Shown here piece by piece: positions 42,906-55,799 of a DNA stretch of 64,000 nt (the first letter of the stretch is position 1; each line of letters starts with the position of its first letter). Source of the stretch: Microbacterium aurantiacum (GTDB lineage: Bacteria; Actinomycetota; Actinomycetes; Actinomycetales; Microbacteriaceae); NCBI RefSeq assembly GCF_021654035.1, contig NZ_JAJPDW010000007.1, positions 1 through 64,000 on the forward strand. The letters are read 5' to 3'. The notes under the pieces were generated by a model. The model was given only the letters and a program-made list of their open reading frames with translations. It was not told where the DNA came from and made no database searches. The position numbers and the translations under genes were made by a program.

Positions 42906-44939
42906 TCAGGCGTCGGCGAGGACGTCGGCGATCTGGGTGACGGCCCAGGGATTCTGCAGCGACGTGGTGTCGCCGAGGGGGCTCGGGACCCGCCCCGCGC
43001 GGCGATCCTGCTCAGCCTCCCACAGCTGTCCGAGGAGGCGTCGCAGGATCTTGCCGGAGCGGGTCTTGGGCAGCTCCGGGACGACGACGAGGTGACGCGG
43101 CTTCGCGATGGGACCGATCTCCCGCGCCACCTGGGAGCGCAGCTCGGTCGGTTGCGGGGCGGCCGTACCGGAGGCGACGACGAACGCGGCGACCGCGTGG
43201 CCCGTGACCGGGTCGGCGACCGCCGTGACACCCGCCTCGCCGACGCTCTCGTGCGCGACGAGCGCGGACTCGATCTCGATCGTCGACATGCGGTGCCCGG
43301 AGACGTTCAGGACATCATCGAGCCGGCCGAGGATCCAGATGTACCCGTCGGCATCGACCGTCGCGGAGTCCCCGGCGACGTAGTAGCCGCCGTGGGCTCC
43401 GTGGCCGGCGTACTGCGCCCAGTACGAGTCGCGGTAGCGGGCCGCGTCCTTCCACACCGTGCGCGCCATCCCGGGCCACGGTCGTCGCACGACGAGGGTC
43501 CCCGAGCGACCGGGGGCCACCTCGCGGCCGTCCTCGTCGACGACGGCCGCGTCGATCCCCGGGAAGGGAACGGATGCCGAGCCGGGCTTGAGGGTCGTAA
43601 CGCCGGGGAGCGGCGCGATCATGGCCGCGCCCGTCTCGGACTGCCACCACGTGTCGACGACGGGCAGGACGTCACGGCCGAACGTGCGCCGGAACCACAC
43701 CCACGCGGCGGGGTTGATCGCCTCCCCCACGGTGCCGAGGAGGCGGAGCGAGGACAGATCGTGGCCGGGGGGCAGCTCGTCACCGAACCAGGTCATGAAG
43801 GTGCGGATGAGGGTGGGCGCGGTGTAGTAGACCGTGACGCCGTACCGCTCGATGATCTCGAGATGCCGGGTGCGCACCGGCGTGTCGGGGGTCCCCTCGT
43901 AGATCACCTGGGTGAGCCCGTTGGAGAGCGGACCGTAGATCTCGTAGGTGTGGGCCGTGACCCACGCGAGGTCCGCGGTGCACCAGTGCACGTCGTCCTC
44001 GCGGGCGTCGAAGTGCGCCCAGTGCGCGAAGCTCGCGTGGGTGAGGTACCCGCCGGAGGTGTGCACGAGGCCCTTGGGACGCCCCGTCGTCCCGGAGGTG
44101 TAGATGATGAAGAGCGGATGCTCGGCATCGAACGCGTCGGGCCGGTGCTCCGGGGACGCGGTGTCGACGACGTCGTGCCACCAGACGTCCCGACCCGGTG
44201 TCCACGGGACGTCCTGTCCGATGCGGCGGACGACGAGGACGTGCTCGAGGTGGGCGAGGCCGTCCGCGGCCTCGTCGGCGGCGGACTTGACCTCGACGGC
44301 GGCCCCGCGACGGTGCTGCCCGTCGGTGGTGACGAGGAGCTTCGCCTCGGTGTCCTCGAGGCGGAAGCGCAGCGCCTCGGCCGAGAAGCCGCCGAAGACG
44401 AGCGAGTGCACCGCCCCGATGCGCGCGCACGCGAGCGTGATCACGACGGTCTCCACGAGCACCGGGAGATAGATCACGACGCGATCGCCGGGCCCGATGC
44501 CGAGGGCCAGGAGAGCGTTCGCCGCCTGCGCGACGCGACGCTGCAGATCGGCGTAGGTGACGGTGACCCGGTCACCGGGTTCGCCTTCGAAGTGCAGGGC
44601 GACCTTATCACCGCGGCCCGCCGCGACGTGCCTGTCGACGCAGTTCTCCGCGACGTTCAGGCGTCCGCCGACGAACCAGCGCGCCGCGGGCACCGACAGA
44701 GCCCCGTCGGCATCCCGGACCGGCGGATCCCACTCGTGCGCGGTGTCCCACGGCCGCGCCCACGTCAGCCTCTCAGCCGCGCGCTCCCAGAAGGCGATCG
44801 GATCCGCCGCCGCGGTGGCGTACACCTCGGCGGTCACGTTCGCGCGCGCCGTGAGCTCGGCGGACGGAGGGAACGCCCGGGTCTCCACGAGGCGCCCCTC
44901 GGACCCGGGAGCGCTGCTCCCGTCATCGATGCCGCTCAT
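42906..44939 (-). CDS. acs: Acetyl-CoA synthetase (AMP-forming)
   Basis: 677 residues. P-loop-like IIYTSGTTGRPKGLVHTSGG (about 285-304), the catalytic GAVHSLVFGGFS, and the A8 hinge with SGHRMSTIEIESALV (about 552-566) are present. The C-terminal lysine for acetylation lies in KTRSGKILRRLLG (about 645). It activates acetate for central metabolism. It is 1 nt after the permease stop, so it is probably in the same transcription unit as the ABC transporter. The function of such a linkage is not clear; it may reflect use of acetyl groups from O-acetyl homoserine metabolism, which is inference. Confidence 0.94.
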   Translation of the reverse strand: MSGIDDGSSAPGSEGRLVETRAFPPSAELTARANVTAEVYATAAADPIAFWERAAERLTWARPWDTAHEWDPPVRDADGALSVPAARWFVGGRLNVAENCVDRHVAAGRGDKVALHFEGEPGDRVTVTYADLQRRVAQAANALLALGIGPGDRVVIYLPVLVETVVITLACARIGAVHSLVFGGFSAEALRFRLEDTEAKLLVTTDGQHRRGAAVEVKSAADEAADGLAHLEHVLVVRRIGQDVPWTPGRDVWWHDVVDTASPEHRPDAFDAEHPLFIIYTSGTTGRPKGLVHTSGGYLTHASFAHWAHFDAREDDVHWCTADLAWVTAHTYEIYGPLSNGLTQVIYEGTPDTPVRTRHLEIIERYGVTVYYTAPTLIRTFMTWFGDELPPGHDLSSLRLLGTVGEAINPAAWVWFRRTFGRDVLPVVDTWWQSETGAAMIAPLPGVTTLKPGSASVPFPGIDAAVVDEDGREVAPGRSGTLVVRRPWPGMARTVWKDAARYRDSYWAQYAGHGAHGGYYVAGDSATVDADGYIWILGRLDDVLNVSGHRMSTIEIESALVAHESVGEAGVTAVADPVTGHAVAAFVVASGTAAPQPTELRSQVAREIGPIAKPRHLVVVPELPKTRSGKILRRLLGQLWEAEQDRRAGRVPSPLGDTTSLQNPWAVTQIADVLADA

Positions 44940-44940
44940 G

Positions 44941-45771
44941 TCAGATCCACCGCCGGAGCAGGTACTTCTGCACGATGCTCAGGATGCCGTTGGTGAGGGT
45001 GCCGAGGAGAGCCAGGAGGACGATGGCGAGGAGGATGCGGTCCACTCGGCCGTTCGACTGTGAGTCTGTGAGCAGCCAGCCGAGCCCCATGGAGGCGGCG
45101 ATGAGCTCCGCAGCGACGAGGAAGAGCCACGCCTGCGCAAGGGCGAGCCGGAGGCCGGCCATGATCGAGGGCACCACGGCCGGGAGCTGCACGGTGCGGA
45201 AGAGCGCGAATCCGCGCAGGCTGAATGAGCGGGCCATCTCCACCGAGCGCGCGTCGACCTGACGGAGCGCCAGGCTCACGGTGGTGAAGACCGGAAAGAA
45301 CGCACCGATCGCGATGAGCGTGACCTTCGATTCTTCGCCGATCCCCATCCACAGCAGCAGCAGGGGAACGAGGGCGAGCGACGGGACCGCCCGGATCGCG
45401 GCGAGCGTCGGGCTCAACAGCGCGTCTCCGGCGCGCGTCAGCCCCACGACGGCGGCGACGGCGAGCCCGATCACGGCGCCGATGGCGAAGCCGAGGAACA
45501 CCCGCTGCACCGAGATCGCGATGTGGATCCACAACGACCCGCTCTCAGCGAGCTGCACCGCGGCGTTGAGGACGCTGGCCGGCGGAGGCAGCCGGTAGGC
45601 CGGGACCAGACCCGACACGGTGACGGCCTGCCACACCGCGAGGAGGACGAGCGGGACGAGCGCTCCCCCGACGATGCGGACCGAGCGACGGCTCCAGAAC
45701 GCGCGCGCCGACGACCCCGGACGCGGGGTGGCGTCCGGGGTCGTGCGGTTCTGCGCGGGTGCGGAGGTCAT
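44941..45771 (-). CDS. ABC transporter permease (nitrate/sulfonate/bicarbonate type)
   Basis: 276 residues, about six helices. LAVWQAVTVSGLVPAYRLPP (about 41-60) at the start and the loop KVTLIAIGAFFPVFTTVSLA (about 140-159) are characteristic of SsuC/TauC permeases, with the EAA-like loop SFSLRGFALFRTVQLPAVVPSIMAG quoted in part as FALFRTVQLPAVVP. It partners the substrate-binding protein and ATPase next to it. The start overlaps the substrate-binding protein stop by 4 nt and it is 1 nt from acs. Confidence 0.9.
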   Translation of the reverse strand: MTSAPAQNRTTPDATPRPGSSARAFWSRRSVRIVGGALVPLVLLAVWQAVTVSGLVPAYRLPPPASVLNAAVQLAESGSLWIHIAISVQRVFLGFAIGAVIGLAVAAVVGLTRAGDALLSPTLAAIRAVPSLALVPLLLLWMGIGEESKVTLIAIGAFFPVFTTVSLALRQVDARSVEMARSFSLRGFALFRTVQLPAVVPSIMAGLRLALAQAWLFLVAAELIAASMGLGWLLTDSQSNGRVDRILLAIVLLALLGTLTNGILSIVQKYLLRRWI

Positions 45772-46811
45772 CGGCCCTCGGTCGCCTGTACGGCGAAGGT
45801 GTCGTTGACGATGGTGTCGAGCGCGTCGTTCACGGCGCTCTCCCCGCCCTGCACCGCATCCGAGGCCACGAGGACCGGCGCGATCACGCGGAGGACATCG
45901 AGCTGGGCCTCACCCGGGACACCCGAGACGTCGAGGTTCGAGCGCTCCTGGATGACGGTGTTCGCGACCTCGATGTCGATCGCGGCGACCTCGGCCAGGA
46001 GCGCGGCGGTCTCCTCGGGGTTCTCCAACGCCCAGGCACGCGCCTCCTCGTATGCGTCCACGACCACCTGCGCGACATCCGGGTGCTCGGTGAGGAAGCT
46101 CTCGGTGGCGTTGAGGAAGCCGTAGGAGTTGAAGTCGACGTTGCGGTAGATCAGCTGCGCGCCGGACTCGACCTCGGCGGCCGCCATGATCGGGTCCAGG
46201 CCCGCCCACGCGTCGACGGAACCGGCCTCGAGCGCCGCGCGACCGTCGGCGTGCTGCAGGTTCTGCACCTCGATGTCGTCGACCGACAGGCCCTCGGTCT
46301 CCAGGGCCTGCAGGAGGAAGAAGTAGGGGTCGGTGCCGGTGGTGGCCGCGACGGACTTCCCGGCGAGGTCGGCGACGGACGTGATGTCGCTTCCCTCGGG
46401 CACGACGATCGCGGACCACTCGGGCTGCGAGTAGATGTCGATGACCTGGATGGGCGAACCGTTGGCGCGGGCGAGGAGCGCCGCCGAGCCCGCGGTCGAG
46501 CCCACGTCGAGGGAGCCGGCGCGCAGGAACTCATTGGCCTTGTTCGAGCCGGCGGACTGCACCCACTCGACGGTGACGTCATCGCCGAGCACGTCCTCGA
46601 TGAGTCCCTGGTCGCGCACGATCAGGCTCAGCGGGTTGTAGGTGGCGAAGTCGATGGACAGGGTGTCGGTGGACCACTCCGAAGCGGTGCCGGCGGTGTC
46701 GCCCTCGGACTGCGCGGAGGCGTTCTCGCCCGAGAGGCACCCGGTCGTGGCCATCATCATCGCACCGGCGAGGACGATCGCGGGTACGGTGCGGCGGATG
46801 ACGGTGCTCAT
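45768..46811 (-). CDS. ABC transporter substrate-binding lipoprotein (sulfonate-type)
   Basis: 347 residues. A signal peptide of about 24 residues (VPAIVLAGAMMMATTGCLSG) ends in the probable lipobox cysteine (C25), so it should be anchored outside by Lgt. The mature part has LSIDFATYNPLSLIVRDQGL, LRAGSLDVGSTAGSAALLARA (quoted in part) and DAWAGLDPIMAAAEVESGAQ, typical of SsuA/TauA/NrtA-like proteins. The ligand is probably an alkanesulfonate or similar, inferred from the neighbouring sulfhydrylase. The start overlaps the ATPase stop by 4 nt. Confidence 0.9.
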   Translation of the reverse strand: MSTVIRRTVPAIVLAGAMMMATTGCLSGENASAQSEGDTAGTASEWSTDTLSIDFATYNPLSLIVRDQGLIEDVLGDDVTVEWVQSAGSNKANEFLRAGSLDVGSTAGSAALLARANGSPIQVIDIYSQPEWSAIVVPEGSDITSVADLAGKSVAATTGTDPYFFLLQALETEGLSVDDIEVQNLQHADGRAALEAGSVDAWAGLDPIMAAAEVESGAQLIYRNVDFNSYGFLNATESFLTEHPDVAQVVVDAYEEARAWALENPEETAALLAEVAAIDIEVANTVIQERSNLDVSGVPGEAQLDVLRVIAPVLVASDAVQGGESAVNDALDTIVNDTFAVQATEGR

Positions 46812-47659
46812 CGGGTCTCCTCGAGAGTCTGGTGATGGGTGGGGACGCCGAGTCCTTCGAGGAGCTCGGCGCGCAGGTCCGCGAAGACGTGATCTGCACG
46901 ATCGCGGGGACGGATGCCGGGGACGTCGACCGTACGGGCGACGGAACCGGACACGGGGTCGTCACCGAGGGTGCGAAGGAGCACCACACGGTCGGCGAGG
47001 TAGAGGGCCTCCTCCACGTCGTGCGTCACGAGGACGACGGTCGTGGGGCGGGAAGCGTGGATGTCCAGGAGCAGGTCCTGCATGCGCAGACGCGTGAGGG
47101 CGTCGAGCGCGCCGAACGGCTCGTCGAGGAGGAGCACCTCGGGTCCGCGCGCGAGGGCGCGTGCCAGCGACGCGCGCTGCGCCATCCCGCCGGAGACCTC
47201 TGCGGGCCGGCGCTCCGCGGCCTGGTCCAGCCCCACCAGACGGAGCAGATCGGCCACGCGGTCGCGTGCCTCGCGCTTCGCCGTCCCGCGCGGAAGGCCC
47301 AGCGCGACATTCTGCGCGATCGTCCGCCACGGCAGCAGGCGCGGCTCCTGGAAGGCCACCGCCGTGCGGTCGTCGGTGTCGCGGACGGCCGAGGAATCCA
47401 GCGTGATGGTTCCGCGGGACGGCTGGTCCAGACCCCCGAGGAGCTTGAGCAGCGTGGACTTGCCGCACCCGGAGGGTCCGACGATCGCGAGGATCTCCCC
47501 TGCGGCGAGGTCGAGGTCGACGTCCCTCAGCACGGCGTGCTCCCCCTGCGGGGTCGCGAAGGCGCGCGACAGACCGGTCAGGCGGACGACGCCGCGGGAG
47601 GACTGCGCGGTCGCTGCGGGCACGGCGGGCGCGAGGAGGGTGGACACGTCTTCGATCAT
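46808..47659 (-). CDS. ABC transporter ATP-binding protein (SsuB/TauB-type)
   Basis: 283 residues. Walker A ILAIVGPSGCGKSTLLKLLG (about 54-73), Q-loop VAFQEPRLLPW, signature VSGGMAQRASLARALARGP (about 155-173), Walker B VLLLDEPFGALD and switch VLVTHDVEEAL are intact. First gene of the transporter operon, starting 53 nt after gmk on the same strand. An inverted repeat CGTCACG-N7-CGTGACG lies at 47682-47702, between its start and the gmk stop. Confidence 0.92.
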   Translation of the reverse strand: MIEDVSTLLAPAVPAATAQSSRGVVRLTGLSRAFATPQGEHAVLRDVDLDLAAGEILAIVGPSGCGKSTLLKLLGGLDQPSRGTITLDSSAVRDTDDRTAVAFQEPRLLPWRTIAQNVALGLPRGTAKREARDRVADLLRLVGLDQAAERRPAEVSGGMAQRASLARALARGPEVLLLDEPFGALDALTRLRMQDLLLDIHASRPTTVVLVTHDVEEALYLADRVVLLRTLGDDPVSGSVARTVDVPGIRPRDRADHVFADLRAELLEGLGVPTHHQTLEETR

Positions 47660-47681
47660 GCCGACTCCATCACCACCTCCG

Positions 47682-47702
47682 CGTCACGGACGTAACGTGA
47701 CG
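47682..47702. repeat. Inverted repeat upstream of the ABC transporter operon
   Basis: Arms CGTCACG and CGTGACG are perfect complements around a 7-nt spacer. Located after the gmk stop and 23 nt before the transporter ATPase start. It may be an operator for the importer operon, or a weak terminator of the pyr-gmk operon. Confidence 0.45.
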
Positions 47703-47712
47703 AAATGCGGCG

Positions 47713-48609
47713 TCAGGATCCGAGAGCGGCGATCTCCGCGGCGGCCCGCGCGACGTCGTCGTTCACGACGCGGTAATCGAACTCCGCCTGCGCCGCGAGC
47801 TCGCCCCGCGCGGTGCGCAGGCGTCGCGCCTGCTCTTCCGGGCCCTCGGTGCCCCGACCGATGAGCCGGTTGACGAGCTCGTTCCAGCTCGGCGGCAGCA
47901 GGAAGACGAGCGTCGCCGTCGGCTCGGCGGCCCGCACCTGACGCGCACCCTGCAGGTCGATCTCCAGGAGCACCGTCCTGCCCTCGGCGAGGACCTGCTC
48001 GATCGGGCCACGGGGGGTGCCGTACCGGTACGCGTTGTGGACGGTGGCCCACTCCAGAAGCTCGCCCTCCGCCACGAGCCGGTCGAACTCCGCGTCGTCG
48101 ACGAAGTAGTAGTGCTCGCCGTGGACCTCACCCGGACGCGGTGCGCGTGTCGTGGCCGAGACCGAGAGGTGGATGTCGGGGTGGTGCTCCTTGATGTGGG
48201 CGGCGACGGTGCCCTTGCCGACCGCCGTCGGACCCGCGAGGACGAGGAGGCGGCTGCGGCCCGACCGAGGAGCGGGTTCGGGGAACCGGGCGTCGAGGAA
48301 GGCGCGCAGCGCCTCCCGCTGGCGCGCACCGAGACCGCCCAGCCGTTTCACCGGCGAGATGCGGAGGTCGGCGAGGATGCGATCGCGCTTCCCGGCGCCG
48401 ATCGCCGGCACACTCGTGAGGAACTCCGTGACGCGCATCGCGCCCGCCGGCGAGGTCGGCGCATCCAGCGCGCGCCGCAGGAGCTCCTGGGGGGTGATCA
48501 CCCGCGTGGCGACGTCGTTCTTGAGCGCGGCGCGCTCGCGGCGCGCAGCCACGGCACGCCGCGATGCCGCGACCCGGTCGACCTCGGGAGGGGTGCGCGA
48601 ATCAGCCAT
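47713..48609 (-). CDS. gmk: Guanylate kinase fused to N-terminal mIHF domain
   Basis: 298 residues. About 1-105 resemble actinobacterial integration host factor (mIHF): AASRRAVAARRERAALKNDV, MRVTEFLTSVPAIGAGKRDR and ISPVKRLGGLGARQREALRA. Residues about 115-298 are guanylate kinase: LLVLAGPTAVGKGTVAAHIK (Walker A), SVSATTRAPRPGEVHGEHYYF and LEIDLQGARQV. In Mycobacterium mihF and gmk are separate neighbours; here they form one frame. The protein may both phosphorylate GMP and bind DNA. Its start overlaps the pyrF stop by 8 nt, ending the pyrimidine operon. Confidence 0.93.
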   Translation of the reverse strand: MADSRTPPEVDRVAASRRAVAARRERAALKNDVATRVITPQELLRRALDAPTSPAGAMRVTEFLTSVPAIGAGKRDRILADLRISPVKRLGGLGARQREALRAFLDARFPEPAPRSGRSRLLVLAGPTAVGKGTVAAHIKEHHPDIHLSVSATTRAPRPGEVHGEHYYFVDDAEFDRLVAEGELLEWATVHNAYRYGTPRGPIEQVLAEGRTVLLEIDLQGARQVRAAEPTATLVFLLPPSWNELVNRLIGRGTEGPEEQARRLRTARGELAAQAEFDYRVVNDDVARAAAEIAALGS

Positions 48610-49488
48610 CGTGCGCCGCTCCCCCGCGGCCGCGCGCGATCCCCGCGTCCCGGTAGAGGGCGGAGCGCTCGTCGATGCGCGCGGTCAGGCCGGCAGGTCC
48701 CGCTGACAGGACGCTCCGACTCTCCGACGCGAGGACGTGCGCCGCGACGGCGCCGAAGAGCCGGGGCAGATCGGCCGGAGTGGCACCCTGTGCGCCGAAG
48801 CCCGGTGCCAGCAGCGGGGCGCCGGCGAGCACATCGTCGGTCAGGCCGAACTCGTGCCGGTCGACGGTCGCTCCGACGACGAGTCCGATCGGGCCCAGCT
48901 CTCCGCCGAAGGCGGCGGAGCCGTTGACCCACGCGATGTCGCGTGCGACCCGGCGGGCGACGGACTGGTCCTCCTCCGCTTCGACGTCGACCGTGCGCGC
49001 CGTCTGCAGCGCCGCGGCCTCCGGATTGCTGGTCGCGGCCAGGACGAACACGCCCTTGCCGAGTCGCACCGCTCCGGTGAGCGTCGCGCGCAGGGACTCG
49101 GGCCCGAGGTAGGGGCTCACGGTGAGGGCGTCGGCTTCGAGCGGCGAGCCGGGCGTCAGCCAGGCGGCGCTGTACCCGTCCATCGTGGAGCCGATGTCCC
49201 CGCGCTTGGCGTCGGCGATCACGATCAGTCCCGCAGCGCGCGCGGACGCCAGCACCGACTCCAGCGCGGCGAACCCCGCGGCGCCGAAGCGCTCGAAGAA
49301 GGCCACCTGGGGCTTGACGACCCCGACGCGTCCCGCCGCCGCGTCGACCACGCGGAGCCCGAAGTCGCGGGCACCGGCCGGTGTGTCGCCGAGCCCCCAG
49401 TCGCTCAGCAGGTGCGGGTGAGGGTCGATCCCCACGCACAGCGGGCCGAAGCGATCCAGGGACTCCCTGATGCGGCGTCCGAACGAGC

Positions 49489-49492
<4 letters not shown>
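48602..49492 (-). CDS. pyrF: Orotidine 5'-phosphate decarboxylase, actinobacterial type
   Basis: 296 residues, the long (type 2) form. [20 protein letters not shown] (about 18-37) and [20 protein letters not shown] (about 90-109), with the catalytic DxKxxD, are intact. The end has [19 protein letters not shown]. It forms UMP from OMP. It overlaps carB by 4 nt and gmk by 8 nt in the pyr operon. Confidence 0.95.
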
Positions 49493-52775
<3,283 letters not shown>

Positions 52776-52776
<1 letters not shown>

Positions 52777-53930
52777 CAGTTGTCGTCCTTGCTGTGGGCC
52801 GCGAGCACCATGTCGCGGAACCGGTCGAAGAGGTAGTTGGAGTCGTGGGGGCCCGCGGCCGCCTCGGGGTGGTACTGCACACTGAAGGCGGGGATGTCGA
52901 GGGCGCGGAGTCCCTCGACCACGTCGTCGTTCAAGCCGATATGACTCACTTCGACGCGCCCGTACCCGTTCGGGCTCTCGACGATGCCGTCGGTGGGGGC
53001 GTCCACGGCGAACCCGTGGTTCTGCGAGGTGATCTCCACTCGGCCGGTCGCCTTGTCGAGCACGGGCTGGTTGATGCCGCGGTGGCCGAACGGCAGCTTG
53101 TACGTGCCGAAGCCGAGCGCGCGCCCGAGGAGCTGATTGCCGAAACAGATCCCGAAGAAGGGCAGACCGTCGTCGAGGACGGCCCGCAGCAGCTCCACAT
53201 GCTGGTCCGACGCCGCCGGGTCGCCGGGACCGTTGGAGTAGAAGGCCGCGACGGGCTCGATGGCCCGGATCTGCTCGATCGTGGCCGACTGCGGAAAGAC
53301 GTGCACCTCGAACCCGCGCGCGGCGAGGTTGTTGATCGTGGCGGTCTTCACACCCAGGTCCAGAACCGCGAGGTTTCCGATGCGCTCGCCGACGGCGGGG
53401 GTCACCTCGACCTCGCTGACCGACACTTCCGCGGAGAGGTTGCGTCCGCGCATGTCCGGGGCTTCGCGGACGAGACGCAGCTGCTCCTCGGCGTCCAGGC
53501 CCGCCGCGGCACCCGAGAACACGCCGCCGCGCATGCTGCCCTCGGAACGGATGCGCCGGGTGACGGCACGCGTGTCGATGTTGCTGATGCCGACCACGCC
53601 GTCGCGCACGAGAGCGTCCGGGAGGCTCTCATCGGCGCGCCAGTTCGACACGACCCGCGACGGGTCGCGGACGACGTAGCCCGACACCCAGATGCGTCGG
53701 GATTCCGGGTCTTCGTCGTTCATGCCGGTGTTGCCGATGTGGGGCGCAGTCTGGACCACGATCTGGCCGGCGTAGGAGGGGTCGGTGATGGTCTCCTGAT
53801 ACCCGGTCATGCCGGTGGCGAACACCACCTCGCCGAGTGTCGTGCCCCGGGCACCGTAGGCGTCGCCCGGGTACCGGGTCCCGTCCTCGAGGACGAGGAC
53901 AGCGGGGTCGAGGTCGAAGGGAGAGGTCAT
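52776..53930 (-). CDS. carA: Carbamoyl phosphate synthase, small subunit
   Basis: 384 residues from the ATG at 53930. The CPSase N-terminal part has [20 protein letters not shown]. The class I glutaminase part carries the nucleophile in [16 protein letters not shown] (C about 272) and the histidine of the triad in [15 protein letters not shown] (about 357). It releases ammonia from glutamine for CarB. It overlaps the preceding membrane-protein gene by 4 nt. Confidence 0.95.
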
Positions 53931-54436
53931 GCGTCGTGTCCCGTCTTGTTCTTCGGAAGGAGGGCACCCAGGGCGTCGGCGAGGGCTCGCGCCGAGGCAT
54001 CCTGCGGGCGGAAGTAGGAGTCGACCGTCGTGTCGTCGTCGATGAGCCACGAGACGCGGACGAGCCCGTCCCGCTCGACGACGCGGTCGATGGCGACCGT
54101 GGCCTGCGCGACGGCCGTCACGCGCGCCGCGGGGAGGAAGATGGGCGCTTGCCCGGTGAGGCCGATCGCGACGCCCGCCGAAGCCACGCGGACCTCGCCG
54201 CGGGAGCGGAAACCCAGGCCCCGGACGGCGAGGCGCTCGAGCGGTTCGCCGTGGCGCGTCGTGGCGACGTACAGCACGGGGAAGGATGCCGCGACCTCGG
54301 CACCGGCCGGCAGATCGCCGAAGGGCGCCGACCACCCGGCATCGCGGCGGGCACGTCGTCGCCACGCCCAGCCGAGGAGCGCCACGACGAGGACACCGAC
54401 CCCCACCGTGATGAGGAGTGCCCCCTCGCGGGTCAC
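53927..54436 (-). CDS. Membrane-anchored protein of the pyr operon (Rv1382-like position)
   Basis: 169 residues from the GTG at 54436. One N-terminal transmembrane helix, [19 protein letters not shown] (about 6-24), then [39 protein letters not shown] and [17 protein letters not shown], a beta-rich cytosolic domain similar to a PH-like fold. A gene at this place between pyrC and carA is found in several actinobacteria (Rv1382 in Mycobacterium tuberculosis). Its function is unknown; it is not required by known UMP chemistry. The start overlaps no gene (28 nt after pyrC), but its stop overlaps carA by 4 nt. Confidence 0.75.
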   Translation of the reverse strand: MTREGALLITVGVGVLVVALLGWAWRRRARRDAGWSAPFGDLPAGAEVAASFPVLYVATTRHGEPLERLAVRGLGFRSRGEVRVASAGVAIGLTGQAPIFLPAARVTAVAQATVAIDRVVERDGLVRVSWLIDDDTTVDSYFRPQDASARALADALGALLPKNKTGHDA

Positions 54437-54480
54437 GAGCGCACCCCGTTCACGAGCACCCCGTTCACGAGCGCACCCCG
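54434..54480. repeat. Short tandem repeat at the pyrC end
   Basis: On the minus strand the units GTGCGCTCGTGAACGGG, GTGCTCGTGAACGGG and GTGCGCTCGTGA follow each other: near-identical 15-17-nt copies spanning the pyrC stop and the start of the next gene. Each copy creates a new GTG/TGA pair, so the pyrC end and the next start can shift with copy number. Confidence 0.6.
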
Positions 54481-55799
54481 GGCCGGTCCAGGACCGCGCC
54501 GTCGGCCACGGTGACGAGACCGCCGTAGACGGTCCAGCGGATCGCGCCGGGGAGCTCTCGGCCCACATAGGGCGAGTTGACACTCCGCCCCTCAAGGTCG
54601 GCGGTGCCGAAGGTGCGCATCGGAGCGGGGTCGTGGAAGACGAGGTGCGCGGGGTGCCCTACGGTGATCGGCGTGCCGTGCCCGGCGAGGCGGCCGATGC
54701 GCGCGGGCTCCCGGGACATCACCCGGGCGACATCCGCCCACGTGAGCATTCCGGTGTCGACCATCGCGTGCTGGACGACGCGCAGCGCGCTCTCCAGCCC
54801 CACCATTCCGTTGGCCGCCGCACCCCACTCGTAGGCCTTGGCCTCCGCGGGGTGCGGGGCGTGATCGGTCGCGACGATGTCGATCGTCCCGTCGGCGAGC
54901 CCCTCGCGCACGGCGCGCACGTCCTCCTCGCGACGCAGGGGCGGGTTCACCTTGAAGCGCGGGTCGTAGTCGCGCACCAGATCCTCGGTGAGCAGCAGGT
55001 GGTGCGGGGTCACTTCCGCCGTCACGTCCACGCCGCGCTTCTTGGCCCACCGGATGATCTCCACCGATCCCGCGGTGGAGAGGTGGCACACGTGCAGGCG
55101 TGAACCGACGTGCTCGGCGAGGAGGACGTCGCGGGCGATGATCGACTCCTCCGCCACCGCCGGCCACCCGGTCAGTCCGAGTTCGGCCGAGACGGCGCCC
55201 TCGTTCATCTGGGCTCCCTCGGTGAGCCGGGGATCCTGCGCGTGCTGGGCGATGACGCCGTCGAACGCCTTGACGTACTCCAGCGCCCGACGCATGATCA
55301 GCGGATCCCACACGCAGAAGCCGTCGTCGCTGAACACGCGGACGCGGGCGCGGGAGTCGGCCATGGCGCCGAGCTCCGCCATCCGCTCGCCCTTCTGCCC
55401 GACCGTGACGGCTCCGATGGGCTGGACCGTGACGAAACCGGCGGCTTCGCCGAGCGCGAGCTCCTGCTCGACGACCCCGGCGGTGTCGGCGACGGGCGAG
55501 GTGTTCGGCATCGCGAATACGGCCGCGTACCCGCCCGCGGCGGCTGCACGCGAACCGGTCAGGATCGTCTCGGACGCCTCGTACCCCGGCTCGCGCAGGT
55601 GGGTGTGGAGGTCGACGAGCCCCGGCAGGGCCACCAGACCGTCGACATCGATCTCGGTCGCGCCGTTGCGGCTGAGACCCGCGCCGACCCCGACGATCAA
55701 ACCGTCCGCGACCAGGATGTCGGCGGCGGCGGCACCGTCGATGCGGGCGCCGCGGAAGAGCAGCCGTTCGGGGGTGGCGGTCGGCGGTGACTGGGTCAT
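54465..55799 (-). CDS. pyrC: Dihydroorotase
   Basis: 444 residues. The metal site is [20 protein letters not shown] (about 55-74, HxH), and [15 protein letters not shown] and [16 protein letters not shown] follow with the remaining ligands. This is the class I PyrC type found with active PyrB. It cyclises carbamoyl aspartate. The start overlaps the pyrB stop by 4 nt. The end carries short tandem repeats. Confidence 0.95.
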   Translation of the reverse strand: MTQSPPTATPERLLFRGARIDGAAAADILVADGLIVGVGAGLSRNGATEIDVDGLVALPGLVDLHTHLREPGYEASETILTGSRAAAAGGYAAVFAMPNTSPVADTAGVVEQELALGEAAGFVTVQPIGAVTVGQKGERMAELGAMADSRARVRVFSDDGFCVWDPLIMRRALEYVKAFDGVIAQHAQDPRLTEGAQMNEGAVSAELGLTGWPAVAEESIIARDVLLAEHVGSRLHVCHLSTAGSVEIIRWAKKRGVDVTAEVTPHHLLLTEDLVRDYDPRFKVNPPLRREEDVRAVREGLADGTIDIVATDHAPHPAEAKAYEWGAAANGMVGLESALRVVQHAMVDTGMLTWADVARVMSREPARIGRLAGHGTPITVGHPAHLVFHDPAPMRTFGTADLEGRSVNSPYVGRELPGAIRWTVYGGLVTVADGAVLDRPGVRS

